Part shown: one piece after another, positions 52,045 to 60,748 of the stretch
Numbering within the stretch: position 1 is the first letter of the stretch
How the letters are laid out: the number at the start of each line of letters is the position of its first letter
DNA from: Streptomyces leeuwenhoekii
Lineage (GTDB): Bacteria > Actinomycetota > Actinomycetes > Streptomycetales > Streptomycetaceae
DNA: 64,000 nucleotides
Assembly (NCBI RefSeq): GCF_001013905.1
Contig: NZ_LN831790.1
Location: 2,170,001 to 2,234,000 of the forward strand
Direction of reading: 5' to 3'
Made by a program: the position numbers and the translations under genes
Notes under the pieces: model-generated
What the model saw: the letters and a program-made list of their open reading frames with translations, nothing else
Databases searched by the model: none
What the model was told of the DNA's origin: nothing

Positions 52045-53373
52045 TCAGGAGCCCTTCGCGACCGGTTCGAGGATCGCGACGCACTCCACGTGATGCGTCA
52101 TCGGAAACAGATCGAACGCCCGCAGCGTCCGCACCCGGTACCCGCCGTCCCGGAAGTACCCCAGGTCGCGCGCCAGTGCCGCCGGGTCGCAGGCCACGTA
52201 GGCGATCCGGCGGGCTCCCAGCGACGACAGGTGCGCCACCGTCTGGCGGCCGGCGCCCGCGCGTGGCGGGTCGAGGACGATGAGGTCGGCCTCCGTGATG
52301 CCGGTGCGCGGCAGGACGGACTCGACCTTGCCCTGCTCGACGCGGACGCGGGGGAAGTCGGCGAGGTTGTGCCGGGCGTCCTCGACCGCGCGCTTGCCGG
52401 ACTCGATGCCGAGGACCGCGCCCTGCTCGCCCACGCGGTCGGCCAGCGCGCCCGCGAACAGGCCCACGCCGCAGTACAGGTCCAGCGCCGTGTCGCCCTT
52501 GCGCGGCAGCAGGCCCTGCATGACGGCCGTCACCAGGGTGTCGGCGGCCTTCGGGTGGACCTGCCAGAAGCCGCCGCCGCCCACGCGGTGGGTGCGGCCG
52601 TCCGCGCGCTCGCGGACGAAGGGGCGGCCGTGGACGCGGTGCACGCCGCCGGACTTCTCGTCGACCCGCAGCACCGACACCGGGCGGTCCAGCTCCACCA
52701 GCGGCAGCCGGGCACCGGGCCTGGGGGTGAGGACGACCTGGCGGTCCTGGGAGCCGGTCGCCGCGATCGCCTCGACGGACTCCATGCCGGTCCAGTCGCG
52801 CTGCTCGATGCCCAGCTCGGAGACGCCGGGAGCCGCGATCATGCAGTGGTCGATGCGCTCCACCTCGTGCGAGCGGTGCTTGCGCAGCCCCGCGTGCCCC
52901 TCGCCGTCCACGGCGTACTGCACGCGTGTGCGCCACGCGGGGACCTGTCCGGCGGGCACCTTGTCGCCCTCGGCCGGCACCACAGTGCCGTCCCAGCCCG
53001 CCTCCTCGGGCGTGAGGCCCGCGAGCCGCCGAAGCTGCTCGGCGATCACCTCGGCCTTGAGGCGTCGCTGGGCGCCCGGCTTGGCGTGCTGCCAGTCGCA
53101 GCCGCCGCAGCGGCCGGGACCGGCGAACGGGCAGGGCGCCTCGACGCGGTCCTTGGACGCCTCCAGGATCCGCACCGCGTCCGCGCGCAGGAAGCGCGCC
53201 CCCTCCTCGCCTTCGGTGACGCGGGCCACCACCCGCTCGCCGGGCAGCGTGTGCCGGACGAAGAGCACCTGGCCGGCGTCGGTACGGGCGATGCAGTGAC
53301 CGCCGTGGGCGACGGGGCCGATCTCGACCTCGTACTCCTCGCCCACCAGCGACTTCTTCTCTTCTGCCTGCAT
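52045..53373 (-). CDS. Class I SAM-dependent RNA uridine-5-methyltransferase (TrmA/RlmD type)
   Basis: A 442-residue enzyme. A TRAM domain (EEYEVEIGPVAHGGHCIAR, VLFVRHTLPGERV) is followed by iron-sulphur cysteines (CPFAG, CGGCDWQH, DHCMIAAP), the SAM site LDLYCGVGLFAGALA, and the catalytic Cys in YVACDPAALARDLG, with DPPRAG before it. It methylates C5 of a uridine in tRNA or rRNA; which one is not clear. Read leftward. Its 3' end is the target of the apparent integration described at 47386. The ATG at 53373 is preferred; the upstream frame runs into the APC gene region. Confidence 0.93.
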   Translation of the reverse strand: MQAEEKKSLVGEEYEVEIGPVAHGGHCIARTDAGQVLFVRHTLPGERVVARVTEGEEGARFLRADAVRILEASKDRVEAPCPFAGPGRCGGCDWQHAKPGAQRRLKAEVIAEQLRRLAGLTPEEAGWDGTVVPAEGDKVPAGQVPAWRTRVQYAVDGEGHAGLRKHRSHEVERIDHCMIAAPGVSELGIEQRDWTGMESVEAIAATGSQDRQVVLTPRPGARLPLVELDRPVSVLRVDEKSGGVHRVHGRPFVRERADGRTHRVGGGGFWQVHPKAADTLVTAVMQGLLPRKGDTALDLYCGVGLFAGALADRVGEQGAVLGIESGKRAVEDARHNLADFPRVRVEQGKVESVLPRTGITEADLIVLDPPRAGAGRQTVAHLSSLGARRIAYVACDPAALARDLGYFRDGGYRVRTLRAFDLFPMTHHVECVAILEPVAKGS

Positions 53374-53495
53374 GGCGGGTGACTCCAGTACGAGATCCGG
53401 TACCGGCCGGCACCGAGCAGCGGCGGCGACCGGTACGAAGGGGAACGACAAAGCGAACGGACGTGAGGGGCACGAACGGACAACAGCCCACCAGT

Positions 53496-55547
53496 CTACG
53501 TGGACTGCGACGACTCCTTCGCCCGCTCCTGGGCCGGTCCCCGCCGCACCGAACCGGGCGCGTTCCACTCCTGCTGCCTGCGGGCCCGCCGCTTGGCCGC
53601 CTCGGAGGACTGGAGCTGGTAGGGCACCGAGGTCACCATGACGCCCGGCGTGAACAGCAGCCGTCCCTTGAGCCTGAGCGCGCTCTGGTTGTGCAGCAGG
53701 TGCTCGTACCAGTGGCCGACCACGTACTCCGGGATGATCACGGAGACCGCGTCCCGGGGCGACTCGTTGCGCAGGCTCTTGACGTACTCGATGACCGGCC
53801 GCGTGATCTCGCGGTACGGCGAGTCCAGGACCTTCAGCGGTACGTCGATGCCGCGCCGTTCCCACTCCTCGCGCAGCGCCTTGGTCTCCGCCGGGTCGAC
53901 GTTGACGCTCAGCGCCTCCAGGGTGTCCGAGCGCAGCAGCTTGGCGTAGGCCAGGGCCCGCAGCGTCGGGCGGTGGATCTTGGAGATGAGCACGACCGAG
54001 TGGACGCGGGACGGGCGGACGATGTCGTCGCCCGGCGGGCCCTCCGGCGCCGCGATCTCCTCGGCGACCCGGTCGTAGTGCTTACGGATCGCCGTCATGG
54101 TCGCGTAGAAGATGCACATGCCGAGCAGGGCGACCCACGCGCCGTGCGAGAACTTGGTGACGAGGACGACGACCAGGACGAGGCCGGTGAAGAAGGCGCC
54201 GAAGGCGTTGATCGCCCGGGAGCGGACCATGTGGCGGCGCTTGGCCGGGTCGCGCTCGGTGCTCAGGTGGCGGTTCCAGTGGCGGACCATGCCGATCTGG
54301 CTGAGCGTGAAGGAGACGAACACGCCGACGATGTAGAGCTGGATCAGGCGGGTCGAGTCGGCGCCGTAGATCCACACCAGGAGCATGGCCGCGCCGGCCA
54401 GGAGCACGATGCCGTTGGAGAAGGCGAGGCGGTCGCCGCGGGTGTGCAACTGGCGCGGCAGGTAGCGGTCCTGGGCGAGGATGGAGCCGAGCAGCGGGAA
54501 GCCGTTGTACGCGGTGTTGGCGGCGAGGAACAGCACCAGCGCGGTGGCGGCGGCCAGCACGATGAACAGGATGCTGCCCTCGCCGAAGACGGCCTCGGCG
54601 ACCTGGGAGATCACCGGGTGCTGGACGTAGTCGGGGCCGACCGGGACGCCGTCACGGAACAGGTCGGCGGCGGGGTTCTCGGCCATGTGGACCTTGGTGG
54701 CCATGGCCAGGCCGATGATGCCGCAGAACATGGTGACCGCGAGCAGGCCCATCAGCGCCAGCGTGGTCGCCGCGTTCCTCGACTTGGGCTTGCGGAAGGC
54801 CGGGACGCCGTTGGAGATGGCCTCCACGCCGGTGAGCGCCGCACAGCCGGAGGAGAAGGCGCGCAGCAGGAGGAAGAGCAGGGCGAAGCCCGCCAGCCCC
54901 TGGTGCTCGGGTTTGATCACGTACTCGGCGGTCGGCGCCCGCATGGTGTCGTCGAGGACCAGCGCGCGGAACGCACCCCAGGCGATCATGGTGAAGACGC
55001 CCGCGACGAAGACGTACGTCGGGATCGCGAAGAGCGTGCCGGACTCCTTGACCCCGCGCAGGTTCATCAGCGTCAGCAGCAGGATCACGGCGATCGCGCA
55101 GAAGACCTTGTGCTCGACCACGAACGGGATCGCCGAGCCGAGGTTCTCGATGCCGGAGGAGATCGAGACGGCGACGGTCAGGACGTAGTCGACCAGCAGC
55201 GCGCTGGCCACCGTCAGGCCCGCCTTGGGACCGAGGTTGGTGTTGGCCACCTCGTAGTCGCCGCCGCCGCTGGGGTACGCGTGCACGTTCTGGCGGTAGG
55301 AGGCGACCACGGTGAACATCAGCACGACGACCGCGACCGCGATCCAGGGGCTGAAGTGGTACGCCGACACGCCCGCGATCGAGAGGACCAGCAGCACCTC
55401 GCCGGGTGCGTACGCCACGGAGGACAGCGGGTCGGAGGCGAAGACGGGGAGTGCGATGCGCTTGGGCAGGAGTGTTTCACCCAGCCGGTCACTGCGCAGT
55501 GCGCGCCCGATCAGGATCCGTTTGGGCACGTCGGTCAGTTTGGACAC
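53496..55547 (-). CDS. APC superfamily amino acid/K+ permease
   Basis: A 683-residue membrane protein with 12 predicted helices and a long cytoplasmic C-terminal domain. FASDPLSSVAYAPGEVLLVLS is the family start; YEVANTNLGPKAGLTVASALLVDYVLTVAVSISSG and GVEAISNGVPAFRKPKSRNA follow. Streptomyces proteins of this type are close to K+-importing KimA/KUP-like permeases. TrkA-type K+ regulators follow divergently, which fits. The GTG at 55547 starts VSKLTDVPKRI; no ribosome site is visible, so it may be leaderless. Confidence 0.9.
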   Translation of the reverse strand: MSKLTDVPKRILIGRALRSDRLGETLLPKRIALPVFASDPLSSVAYAPGEVLLVLSIAGVSAYHFSPWIAVAVVVLMFTVVASYRQNVHAYPSGGGDYEVANTNLGPKAGLTVASALLVDYVLTVAVSISSGIENLGSAIPFVVEHKVFCAIAVILLLTLMNLRGVKESGTLFAIPTYVFVAGVFTMIAWGAFRALVLDDTMRAPTAEYVIKPEHQGLAGFALLFLLLRAFSSGCAALTGVEAISNGVPAFRKPKSRNAATTLALMGLLAVTMFCGIIGLAMATKVHMAENPAADLFRDGVPVGPDYVQHPVISQVAEAVFGEGSILFIVLAAATALVLFLAANTAYNGFPLLGSILAQDRYLPRQLHTRGDRLAFSNGIVLLAGAAMLLVWIYGADSTRLIQLYIVGVFVSFTLSQIGMVRHWNRHLSTERDPAKRRHMVRSRAINAFGAFFTGLVLVVVLVTKFSHGAWVALLGMCIFYATMTAIRKHYDRVAEEIAAPEGPPGDDIVRPSRVHSVVLISKIHRPTLRALAYAKLLRSDTLEALSVNVDPAETKALREEWERRGIDVPLKVLDSPYREITRPVIEYVKSLRNESPRDAVSVIIPEYVVGHWYEHLLHNQSALRLKGRLLFTPGVMVTSVPYQLQSSEAAKRRARRQQEWNAPGSVRRGPAQERAKESSQST

Positions 55548-55729
55548 AACAGAGGATCGTAAGCGTTCGAACGGGGGGCCGCCCACCCGCCACCCCCGTT
55601 CACCCGCCGTCTGCTCTCCGAGTGAATTCACGGGGCGGTACGGCTGCGGATTCCGCAGCCGATGGGACCGGCATGTCTATATGACAAATCCCCGCCCGTC
55701 TCGGGCTCCTGCGGCCCCCTGGAGGTCTC

Positions 55730-55843
55730 ATGCATGCCACCGCGGAGCTGATCGGCGCCGTGGCCGCCCTCGTCGGCCTCGGATTCCTGACACTTGCCAG
55801 CGTCCGCAGCATCGGGCGGCGGCGGTCGTCGGCCAGAGGGTGA
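55730..55843 (+). CDS. 37-residue membrane peptide
   Basis: ATG at 55730 after a strong GGAGG at 7 bp spacing. The product MHATAELIGAVAALVGLGF and LTLASVRSIGRRRSSARG has one hydrophobic helix and a basic end. No family is known. The strong site and helix make it plausible; it lies alone in a 725-bp gap between the divergent permease and trkA genes. Confidence 0.4.
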   Translation: MHATAELIGAVAALVGLGFLTLASVRSIGRRRSSARG

Positions 55844-56272
55844 CGGCACGCGTCCGCGCTGCCCATCGCCCGCTCCGGCGCCCGCCCGTACGACACCTCC
55901 CGCACGCCTCTCAGCGCTCCCGCACTCCCCTCCGAGCACCCCCGCGCTCCCCCGCACCCGCTCCGTTTCCCCGGCGCCCCCTCGGCCGCCGGTGCCGCAC
56001 CTGCGGCCGTGAACCGGATCGCGGCGGCCGCTCCGCCCGGTACGCGTCACGGGCGCCCGGCGGGCGGCCGGCCCGGGCCGATACGTTGGACCCCGGCAGG
56101 GGAACCCGGCGTCCCGGGCCCCGGAGGGCGTCATCACCGGTGTCCCCCGGCATGATGTTGCCTGGCGGCCCACATACGAGGCCGCGACGTGTCGCCCGGC
56201 GAGCCGAGAAGAGAGACATGAGCACGAGATCGACGAAGGTCACAGGGCCTGTGGGAAGCGCGGTGTGACGCG
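55844..56272. other. Promoter region upstream of the trkA pair
   Basis: 429 bp, GC-rich. No gene could be supported. It must hold the promoter of the trkA pair; ACAGGGCCTGTGGGAAG near 56240 includes a small inverted repeat (ACAGG/CCTGT) but no known riboswitch was recognised. Confidence 0.4.
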
Positions 56273-56944
56273 ATGCATATTGTCATCATGGGCTGCGGAA
56301 GAGTGGGTTCCGCTCTGGCCCAGACCCTGGAGCAGCAGGGGCACACGGTCGCCGTGATCGACCAGGACCCCACGGCCTTCCGCCGCCTGGGCTCCTCCTT
56401 CGGCGGCCGGCGGGTCACCGGCATCGGCTTCGACCAGGACACTCTGCGCGAGGCCGGCATCGAGGAGGCAGGTGCCTTCGCCGCCGTCTCCAGCGGTGAC
56501 AACTCCAACATCATCGCCGCCCGCGTGGCCCGCGAGATGTTCGGCGTCGAGAACGTCGCCGCCCGCATCTACGACCCGCGCCGCGCCGAGGTCTACCAGC
56601 GCCTGGGCATCCCCACCGTCGCCACCGTCCGCTGGACGGCCGACCAGATGCTGCGCCGCCTGCTCCCCTCGGGCGCCGAGCCGCTGTGGCGCGACCCCAC
56701 CGGCGGAGTCCAGCTCGCCGAGGTGCACGCCGCCACCTCCTGGGTCGGCCACAAGATCAGCCGGCTCCAGGAGGAGACCGGGGTGCGCGTGGCGTTCCTC
56801 ACCCGGCTCGGCGAGGCGATCCTGCCCACCTCGCAGACGGTGCTGCAGGAAGGCGACCTGGTGCACGTGATGATGCGCACCGACGAGGTCGACAAGGTCG
56901 AGGCGGCGTTCGCCCAGGGTCCCGAAGAGGAGGGCGGTCACTGA
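56273..56944 (+). CDS. TrkA-family K+ channel/transport regulator (first)
   Basis: A 223-residue RCK protein: an NAD-binding Rossmann domain (IVIMGCGRVGSALAQTLEQQGHTVAVIDQDP) and a C-terminal TrkA-C domain (VHAATSWVGHKISRLQEETG and LQEGDLVHVMM). It would gate a K+ transport protein such as the divergent APC permease at 53496. Its stop overlaps the start of the second TrkA gene, and the pair probably forms a heteromer. Confidence 0.93.
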   Translation: MHIVIMGCGRVGSALAQTLEQQGHTVAVIDQDPTAFRRLGSSFGGRRVTGIGFDQDTLREAGIEEAGAFAAVSSGDNSNIIAARVAREMFGVENVAARIYDPRRAEVYQRLGIPTVATVRWTADQMLRRLLPSGAEPLWRDPTGGVQLAEVHAATSWVGHKISRLQEETGVRVAFLTRLGEAILPTSQTVLQEGDLVHVMMRTDEVDKVEAAFAQGPEEEGGH

Positions 56945-57621
56945 TGAGGGTCGCCATTGCCGGAGCCGGCGCGGTCGGCCGCTCGATCGCGGGCGAACTG
57001 CTGGAGAACGGGCACGAGGTCCTGCTCATCGACAAGGCGCCGACCGCCATCTCGGTCGAGCGCGTCCCGCAGGCGGAGTGGCTGCTCGCCGACGCGTGCG
57101 AGATCACGTCGCTGGACGAGGCCGCGCTCCAGCGCTGCAACGTCGTCATCGCCGCGACGGGCGACGACAAGGTGAATCTGGTCGTCTCGCTCCTCGCGAA
57201 GACCGAGTACGGCGTTCCGCGCGTCGTCGCCCGGGTGAACAACCCGAAGAACGAGTGGCTGTTCAACGAGGCATGGGGCGTGGACGTCGCCGTCTCCACC
57301 CCGCGCCTGATGTCGGCCCTGGTCGAGGAGGCGGTGAGCGTGGGCGACCTGGTCCGGCTGCTCCGCTTCAGCCACGGCGACGCCAATCTGGTGGAGCTGA
57401 CCCTCCCGGAGGAGTCGGCGCTGGCCGGCACCCAGGTCGGCGACGTGGAGTGGCCCGAGGACACCTCCCTGGTCACGATCATCCGCGGCACCCGCGTGCT
57501 GACGCCCACCCAGGAGGACTCCCTGGAGGCCGGCGACGAGCTGCTGTTCGTGGCCGCGCAGGCCCGCGAGGAGCAGTTGGAGAACCTGCTGTCGGTGCGG
57601 CGCCAGGACACGGCGGGCTGA
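56944..57621 (+). CDS. TrkA-family K+ channel/transport regulator (second)
   Basis: A 225-residue RCK protein: VAIAGAGAVGRSIAGELLENGHEVLLIDK and TGDDKVNLVVSLLAKTEYGVPRVVARVNNPKNE, then a TrkA-C domain (VELTLPEESALAGTQVGDVEWP). ATG overlaps the previous stop. A strong terminator follows. Confidence 0.93.
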   Translation: MRVAIAGAGAVGRSIAGELLENGHEVLLIDKAPTAISVERVPQAEWLLADACEITSLDEAALQRCNVVIAATGDDKVNLVVSLLAKTEYGVPRVVARVNNPKNEWLFNEAWGVDVAVSTPRLMSALVEEAVSVGDLVRLLRFSHGDANLVELTLPEESALAGTQVGDVEWPEDTSLVTIIRGTRVLTPTQEDSLEAGDELLFVAAQAREEQLENLLSVRRQDTAG

Positions 57622-57642
57622 CCCGCCCTCCCGGCGGTACGG

Positions 57643-57680
57643 CGATGGGGGCGCCCGGAGTTCTCCGGGCGCCCCCATCG
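57643..57680 (+). terminator. Perfect 18-bp hairpin after the trkA pair
   Basis: CGATGGGGGCGCCCGGAG and its exact reverse complement are separated by only TT, so the real loop is about six bases. It lies 21 bp after the trkA stop and 90 bp from the converging DUF3159 gene end, so it can stop both. Confidence 0.8.
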
Positions 57681-57772
57681 CCGTCCGCCGAGCGCCCCGT
57701 CCCTCCGCCGCGCCGTACGGCTTGTGCGGCGCCGGGGGAGGCCGCGGGCAGCCCCGCGGGGTCCGGCAGCCG

Positions 57773-58615
57773 TCAGGGCTTCCGGTGCCTGCCCCGCGCG
57801 TCCGCGGACTCGTCCTCGCCCTGCGCGAGGCGCTGGAGCGTCTCGTCGACCAGCGGCTCCATCGTCCCCTCGAACGACCGGGCCGTCCGCCGGCGCTCCT
57901 CCGCCTCCTTCTCGGCCTTCTCGGCGGCCTCCATCTCCGCGAAGACATCGATCGGAGCCGGCGCCTTCGCCAGGAACACCCAGGTCAGCCAGACCGCGAG
58001 CAGGAAGGGCGGAATCTTCAGGGCGACGAGGACCCAGCCGAGCTGGGTGGTGTCGGCCCACCAGTACAGGGGGAAGAGGATCGCGCACTTGCCGAGCAGG
58101 ATCAGGCCCCAGGCCCAGCTCGCCCTGGCGTACGCCTTCTTCCGGCCGGGGTTGCGGGTGCGCCAGGAGAGGTTCTCCTTGAAGACCGGGCCCAGGATCA
58201 GACCGATCAGCGGGACGCCGGCCAGGGTGGTGATGATGTACGCCAGTCCCAGGCCCAGCGTGTAGAGCATGCCCGGCAGGTAGAAGTCCTTGGCGTTGCC
58301 GGTCATCATCGCGAAGACGACACCGAAGGCGACGCCGAAGACGCCGCTGAAGGCGTGCTTGACGGTGTCCTTCATCGCCAGCCGGACCACGACCAGCACC
58401 AGCGACACGGCCAGGGCCGCGATCGCCGACAGGTGCAGGTCCTTGTTGATCGTGTAGATGGTGACGAAGAGAAGACCGGGCAGCACCGTCTCGATCATGC
58501 CCCGGACTCCGCCGAACGCCTCGAACAGCGCGGCCTCCGTCACCGCGCGGGCCTTGTCCGCTTCCGTTTCTCCGCTGTTCCCGGTGTCTTCGGTCGGCTT
58601 GTCGAGGGACGTCAC
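57773..58615 (-). CDS. DUF3159 family membrane protein
   Basis: A 280-residue protein with about six to seven helices; TEAALFEAFGGVRGMIETVLPGLLFVTIY is the usual family opening and WRTRNPGRKKAYARASWAWG is typical. Family function unknown; it is confined to actinobacteria. The GTG at 58615 lies 3 bp after the OB-fold gene stop, so these two are one operon. Confidence 0.9.
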   Translation of the reverse strand: MTSLDKPTEDTGNSGETEADKARAVTEAALFEAFGGVRGMIETVLPGLLFVTIYTINKDLHLSAIAALAVSLVLVVVRLAMKDTVKHAFSGVFGVAFGVVFAMMTGNAKDFYLPGMLYTLGLGLAYIITTLAGVPLIGLILGPVFKENLSWRTRNPGRKKAYARASWAWGLILLGKCAILFPLYWWADTTQLGWVLVALKIPPFLLAVWLTWVFLAKAPAPIDVFAEMEAAEKAEKEAEERRRTARSFEGTMEPLVDETLQRLAQGEDESADARGRHRKP

Positions 58616-58618
58616 CGG

Positions 58619-59017
58619 CTACTCCCGTCCGAGGGGTCGCAGTTCGTACTTCGGATTGAACAGCACCCGGCGGCCCCGGCTCATCGAGATCCGGCCCGAT
58701 GCGATGAGCTTGCGCCCCGGCTCTATGCCCACGATGGAGCGCCTGCCCAGCCACACCACGTCCAAGGCCGCGGAGCCGTCGAACAGCTCGGCCTCCAGAG
58801 CCGGGACACCGGCGCGTGGTCGCAGGGTGACCGTGCGCAAGGTACCAGTAACCGTGACTATCTGCCGGTCCTGGCAGTCACCGATCGGTGTACAGCCGGC
58901 GGTGTCGGCGTCCTCCCGCAGTTCCTCGGACTCCAGGTCCTCCTGCGACGAGGAGAGCCGGTCGAAGATGCGCCTGAACCGGCCCACCGGCTTGTCGGAA
59001 CGAGGAACAGCACTCAT
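58619..59017 (-). CDS. OB-fold nucleic-acid-binding protein
   Basis: A 132-residue protein with an OB fold (about 45-130): VTVTGTLRTVTLRPRAGVP, LEAELFDGSAALDVVWLGRR, IVGIEPGRKLIASGRISM. Actinobacterial members resemble RecG-like wedge domains. The first 40 residues are charged. It overlaps nothing, but is 3 bp from DUF3159, always paired with it in related genomes as far as known. Confidence 0.88.
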   Translation of the reverse strand: MSAVPRSDKPVGRFRRIFDRLSSSQEDLESEELREDADTAGCTPIGDCQDRQIVTVTGTLRTVTLRPRAGVPALEAELFDGSAALDVVWLGRRSIVGIEPGRKLIASGRISMSRGRRVLFNPKYELRPLGRE

Positions 59018-59316
59018 ACCTGAAGCGTACCGGGGCGCACCGACAGGTCTGTAGCCCCGGGCCCGGGGCCCGGACCTCGCCGGATCCGGGCAGTGCCCCC
59101 TGATCTCCCCGCTCCCGCTGACCGTCCGGACGCCGCCGAGCGCACGCGGGTGCCGCGGGCGGCGCGGTCCCGGCCCTTCCCCGCCGTCCGGCCGTTCCTC
59201 GTGGCCCGGGGCCGGGCATCGCCTGTTCCCGCGGCACGAGGGCTCTGCGCGTACGCCGTCCGGCGCGCCGCCCGCACGCGGTCGCCCGGCGCCCTGCCCG
59301 GCCGCCGCAGCCCGCT

Positions 59317-59386
59317 GGGTCCGCACATGACAACGGACCGCGCCCCGGTCCGGGTCCGCACATGACAAAGGGCCGCACCCCGGTCC
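59317..59386. repeat. Two tandem 35-bp repeats
   Basis: 59317-59351 and 59352-59386 are copies differing at about four positions. Each begins GGGTCCGCACATGACAA and ends CCCCGGTCC. On the minus strand, ACCCCGGACCGGGGT plus CCCTTTG resembles a terminator for the DUF3710 gene that ends at 59416. The repeat may be a duplicated terminator. The rest of the 398-bp gap (59018-59415) shows nothing. Confidence 0.65.
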
Positions 59387-59415
59387 GGGGTACGACCCTC
59401 ATCGCGCGCGGCCCG

Positions 59416-60177
59416 TTACCGGACCTCGGTGATCTCCGGTCCGCGCTGGAGCTGGCCCATGCCGCCGGAGAAGCGGGACGCGCCTTCCTCCTGCTGGACT
59501 CCTTCGGGGACCATCTGCGCGTCGTTCGGCAGCTTCAGGACGATCGGGTCGCGGGGCGCCATCGGACCCTCGCCGCGGACCACGACCGTGTCCCGGAAGA
59601 TCTGCTCCAGCAGCCCGGCCGCCTGCGGCTGCACCGCGCCCTGGCCCGAGATCACGCCACGCAGGAACCAGCGGGGACCGTCCACCCCGACGAACCGCAC
59701 GACCTGGAAGCCGCCCGTGCCGTCGGGCAGTTGCACGGGCACCTGGGCGCGCAGCTCCCAGCCGAGCGGGCCCTCGACCTCGTCGACGATGCCACCCTGC
59801 TGGGTGATGCCGGACGCGATCTCCTCGCGCACCTCGGTCCAGATGCCCTCGCGCTTGGGCGCGGCGAAGGCCTGGAGCTGGATGGCGCTGTCGCGCAGCA
59901 CGACCGTCGCCGCGACGATCGCGTCACCCGCGACCTCGACCCTCAGTTCCATGCCGTCGACGCCCGGCACGAACAGGCCGCCGAGGTCCACCCGGCCCTC
60001 GGCCGGATCGCGCACCTCGGAGCTGTCCCAGGGCCCGTCGGGCCGCGGTCCCGGTTCGAGCCGCAGCCGTTCGCGCTCACCCTCGTCGTCCGCCTCGGTG
60101 TCGACGCTGTCGACGACCTGCTCGGCCTCGCCGGCCGCGTCCTCGGCGGCACCCTTCTTCTTGCGACGTCCGAACAC
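59416..60177 (-). CDS. DUF3710 family protein
   Basis: A 253-residue soluble protein. VFGRRKKKGAAEDAA start, then an acidic stretch, then the family core VDLGGLFVPGVDGMELRVE, IQLQAFAAPKREGIWTEVREEIA, WELRAQVPVQLPDG, RFVGVDGPRWFLRGVISG. Function unknown; always near dut in actinobacteria. The GTG at 60177 follows AAGGA at good spacing, one base beyond the dut stop. Confidence 0.9.
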   Translation of the reverse strand: MFGRRKKKGAAEDAAGEAEQVVDSVDTEADDEGERERLRLEPGPRPDGPWDSSEVRDPAEGRVDLGGLFVPGVDGMELRVEVAGDAIVAATVVLRDSAIQLQAFAAPKREGIWTEVREEIASGITQQGGIVDEVEGPLGWELRAQVPVQLPDGTGGFQVVRFVGVDGPRWFLRGVISGQGAVQPQAAGLLEQIFRDTVVVRGEGPMAPRDPIVLKLPNDAQMVPEGVQQEEGASRFSGGMGQLQRGPEITEVR

Positions 60178-60178
60178 G

Positions 60179-60748
60179 TCACTGTCCTTCCCGGTCGGAT
60201 ACGACCGAAGCGTATCGATTCCCACCCGTCGCGCCGCCCTCGGCGGCATGACCGCTGGTGCCGCTCGCGCCGTCTTTCCGGTCCACCGCCGCATGGCCGC
60301 CGGTGGACCCGAAGCCCCCCTCGGCCCGCGCCGAGTCGGGAAGCTCCGCGACCTGGCGGAAGCGGACCCTCTCGACCTGCTGGACGACCAGTTGGGCAAT
60401 CCGGTCGAAGCGCTCGAACCGCACCGGCTCGCGCGGGTCGAGATTCACCACGATCACCTTGATCTCCCCACGGTACCCGGCATCAATCGTCCCCGGGGCA
60501 TTCACGAGGGCGACACCGCAACGGGCGGCGAGACCGGAGCGCGGGTGCACGAAGGCCGCGTACCCCTCGGGGAGCGCCACAGACACGCCCGTGGGCAGCA
60601 CGGCCCGCTCGCCGGGGGCGAGTTCGCAGGCGACGGTGGTGCGCAGATCGGCCCCCGCGTCGCCGGGGTGCTCATACGTCGGAAGCGGTACGTCCGGATC
60701 GACGCGGCGGATCAGCACGTCCACGGGGTCACGGCCGGCGGCGGTCAC
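60179..60748 (-). CDS. dut: dUTP diphosphatase
   Basis: A 189-residue trimeric dUTPase. Motif 1 is PGDAGADLRT, motif 3 region PRSGLAARCGVALVNAPGTIDAGYRGE and motif 5 RAEGGFGSTG. Hydrolyses dUTP to dUMP, protecting DNA. The C-terminal tail (about 30 residues after motif 5) is longer than in E. coli and ends with SDREGQ. GTG start overlapping the PaaI gene stop. Confidence 0.95.
   Translation of the reverse strand: MTAAGRDPVDVLIRRVDPDVPLPTYEHPGDAGADLRTTVACELAPGERAVLPTGVSVALPEGYAAFVHPRSGLAARCGVALVNAPGTIDAGYRGEIKVIVVNLDPREPVRFERFDRIAQLVVQQVERVRFRQVAELPDSARAEGGFGSTGGHAAVDRKDGASGTSGHAAEGGATGGNRYASVVSDREGQ

Noticed and set aside
55844..56272. c-di-AMP (ydaO) riboswitch before the trkA pair
   Set aside because: K+ genes can carry it, but none of the conserved stems or loop bases could be found by eye.
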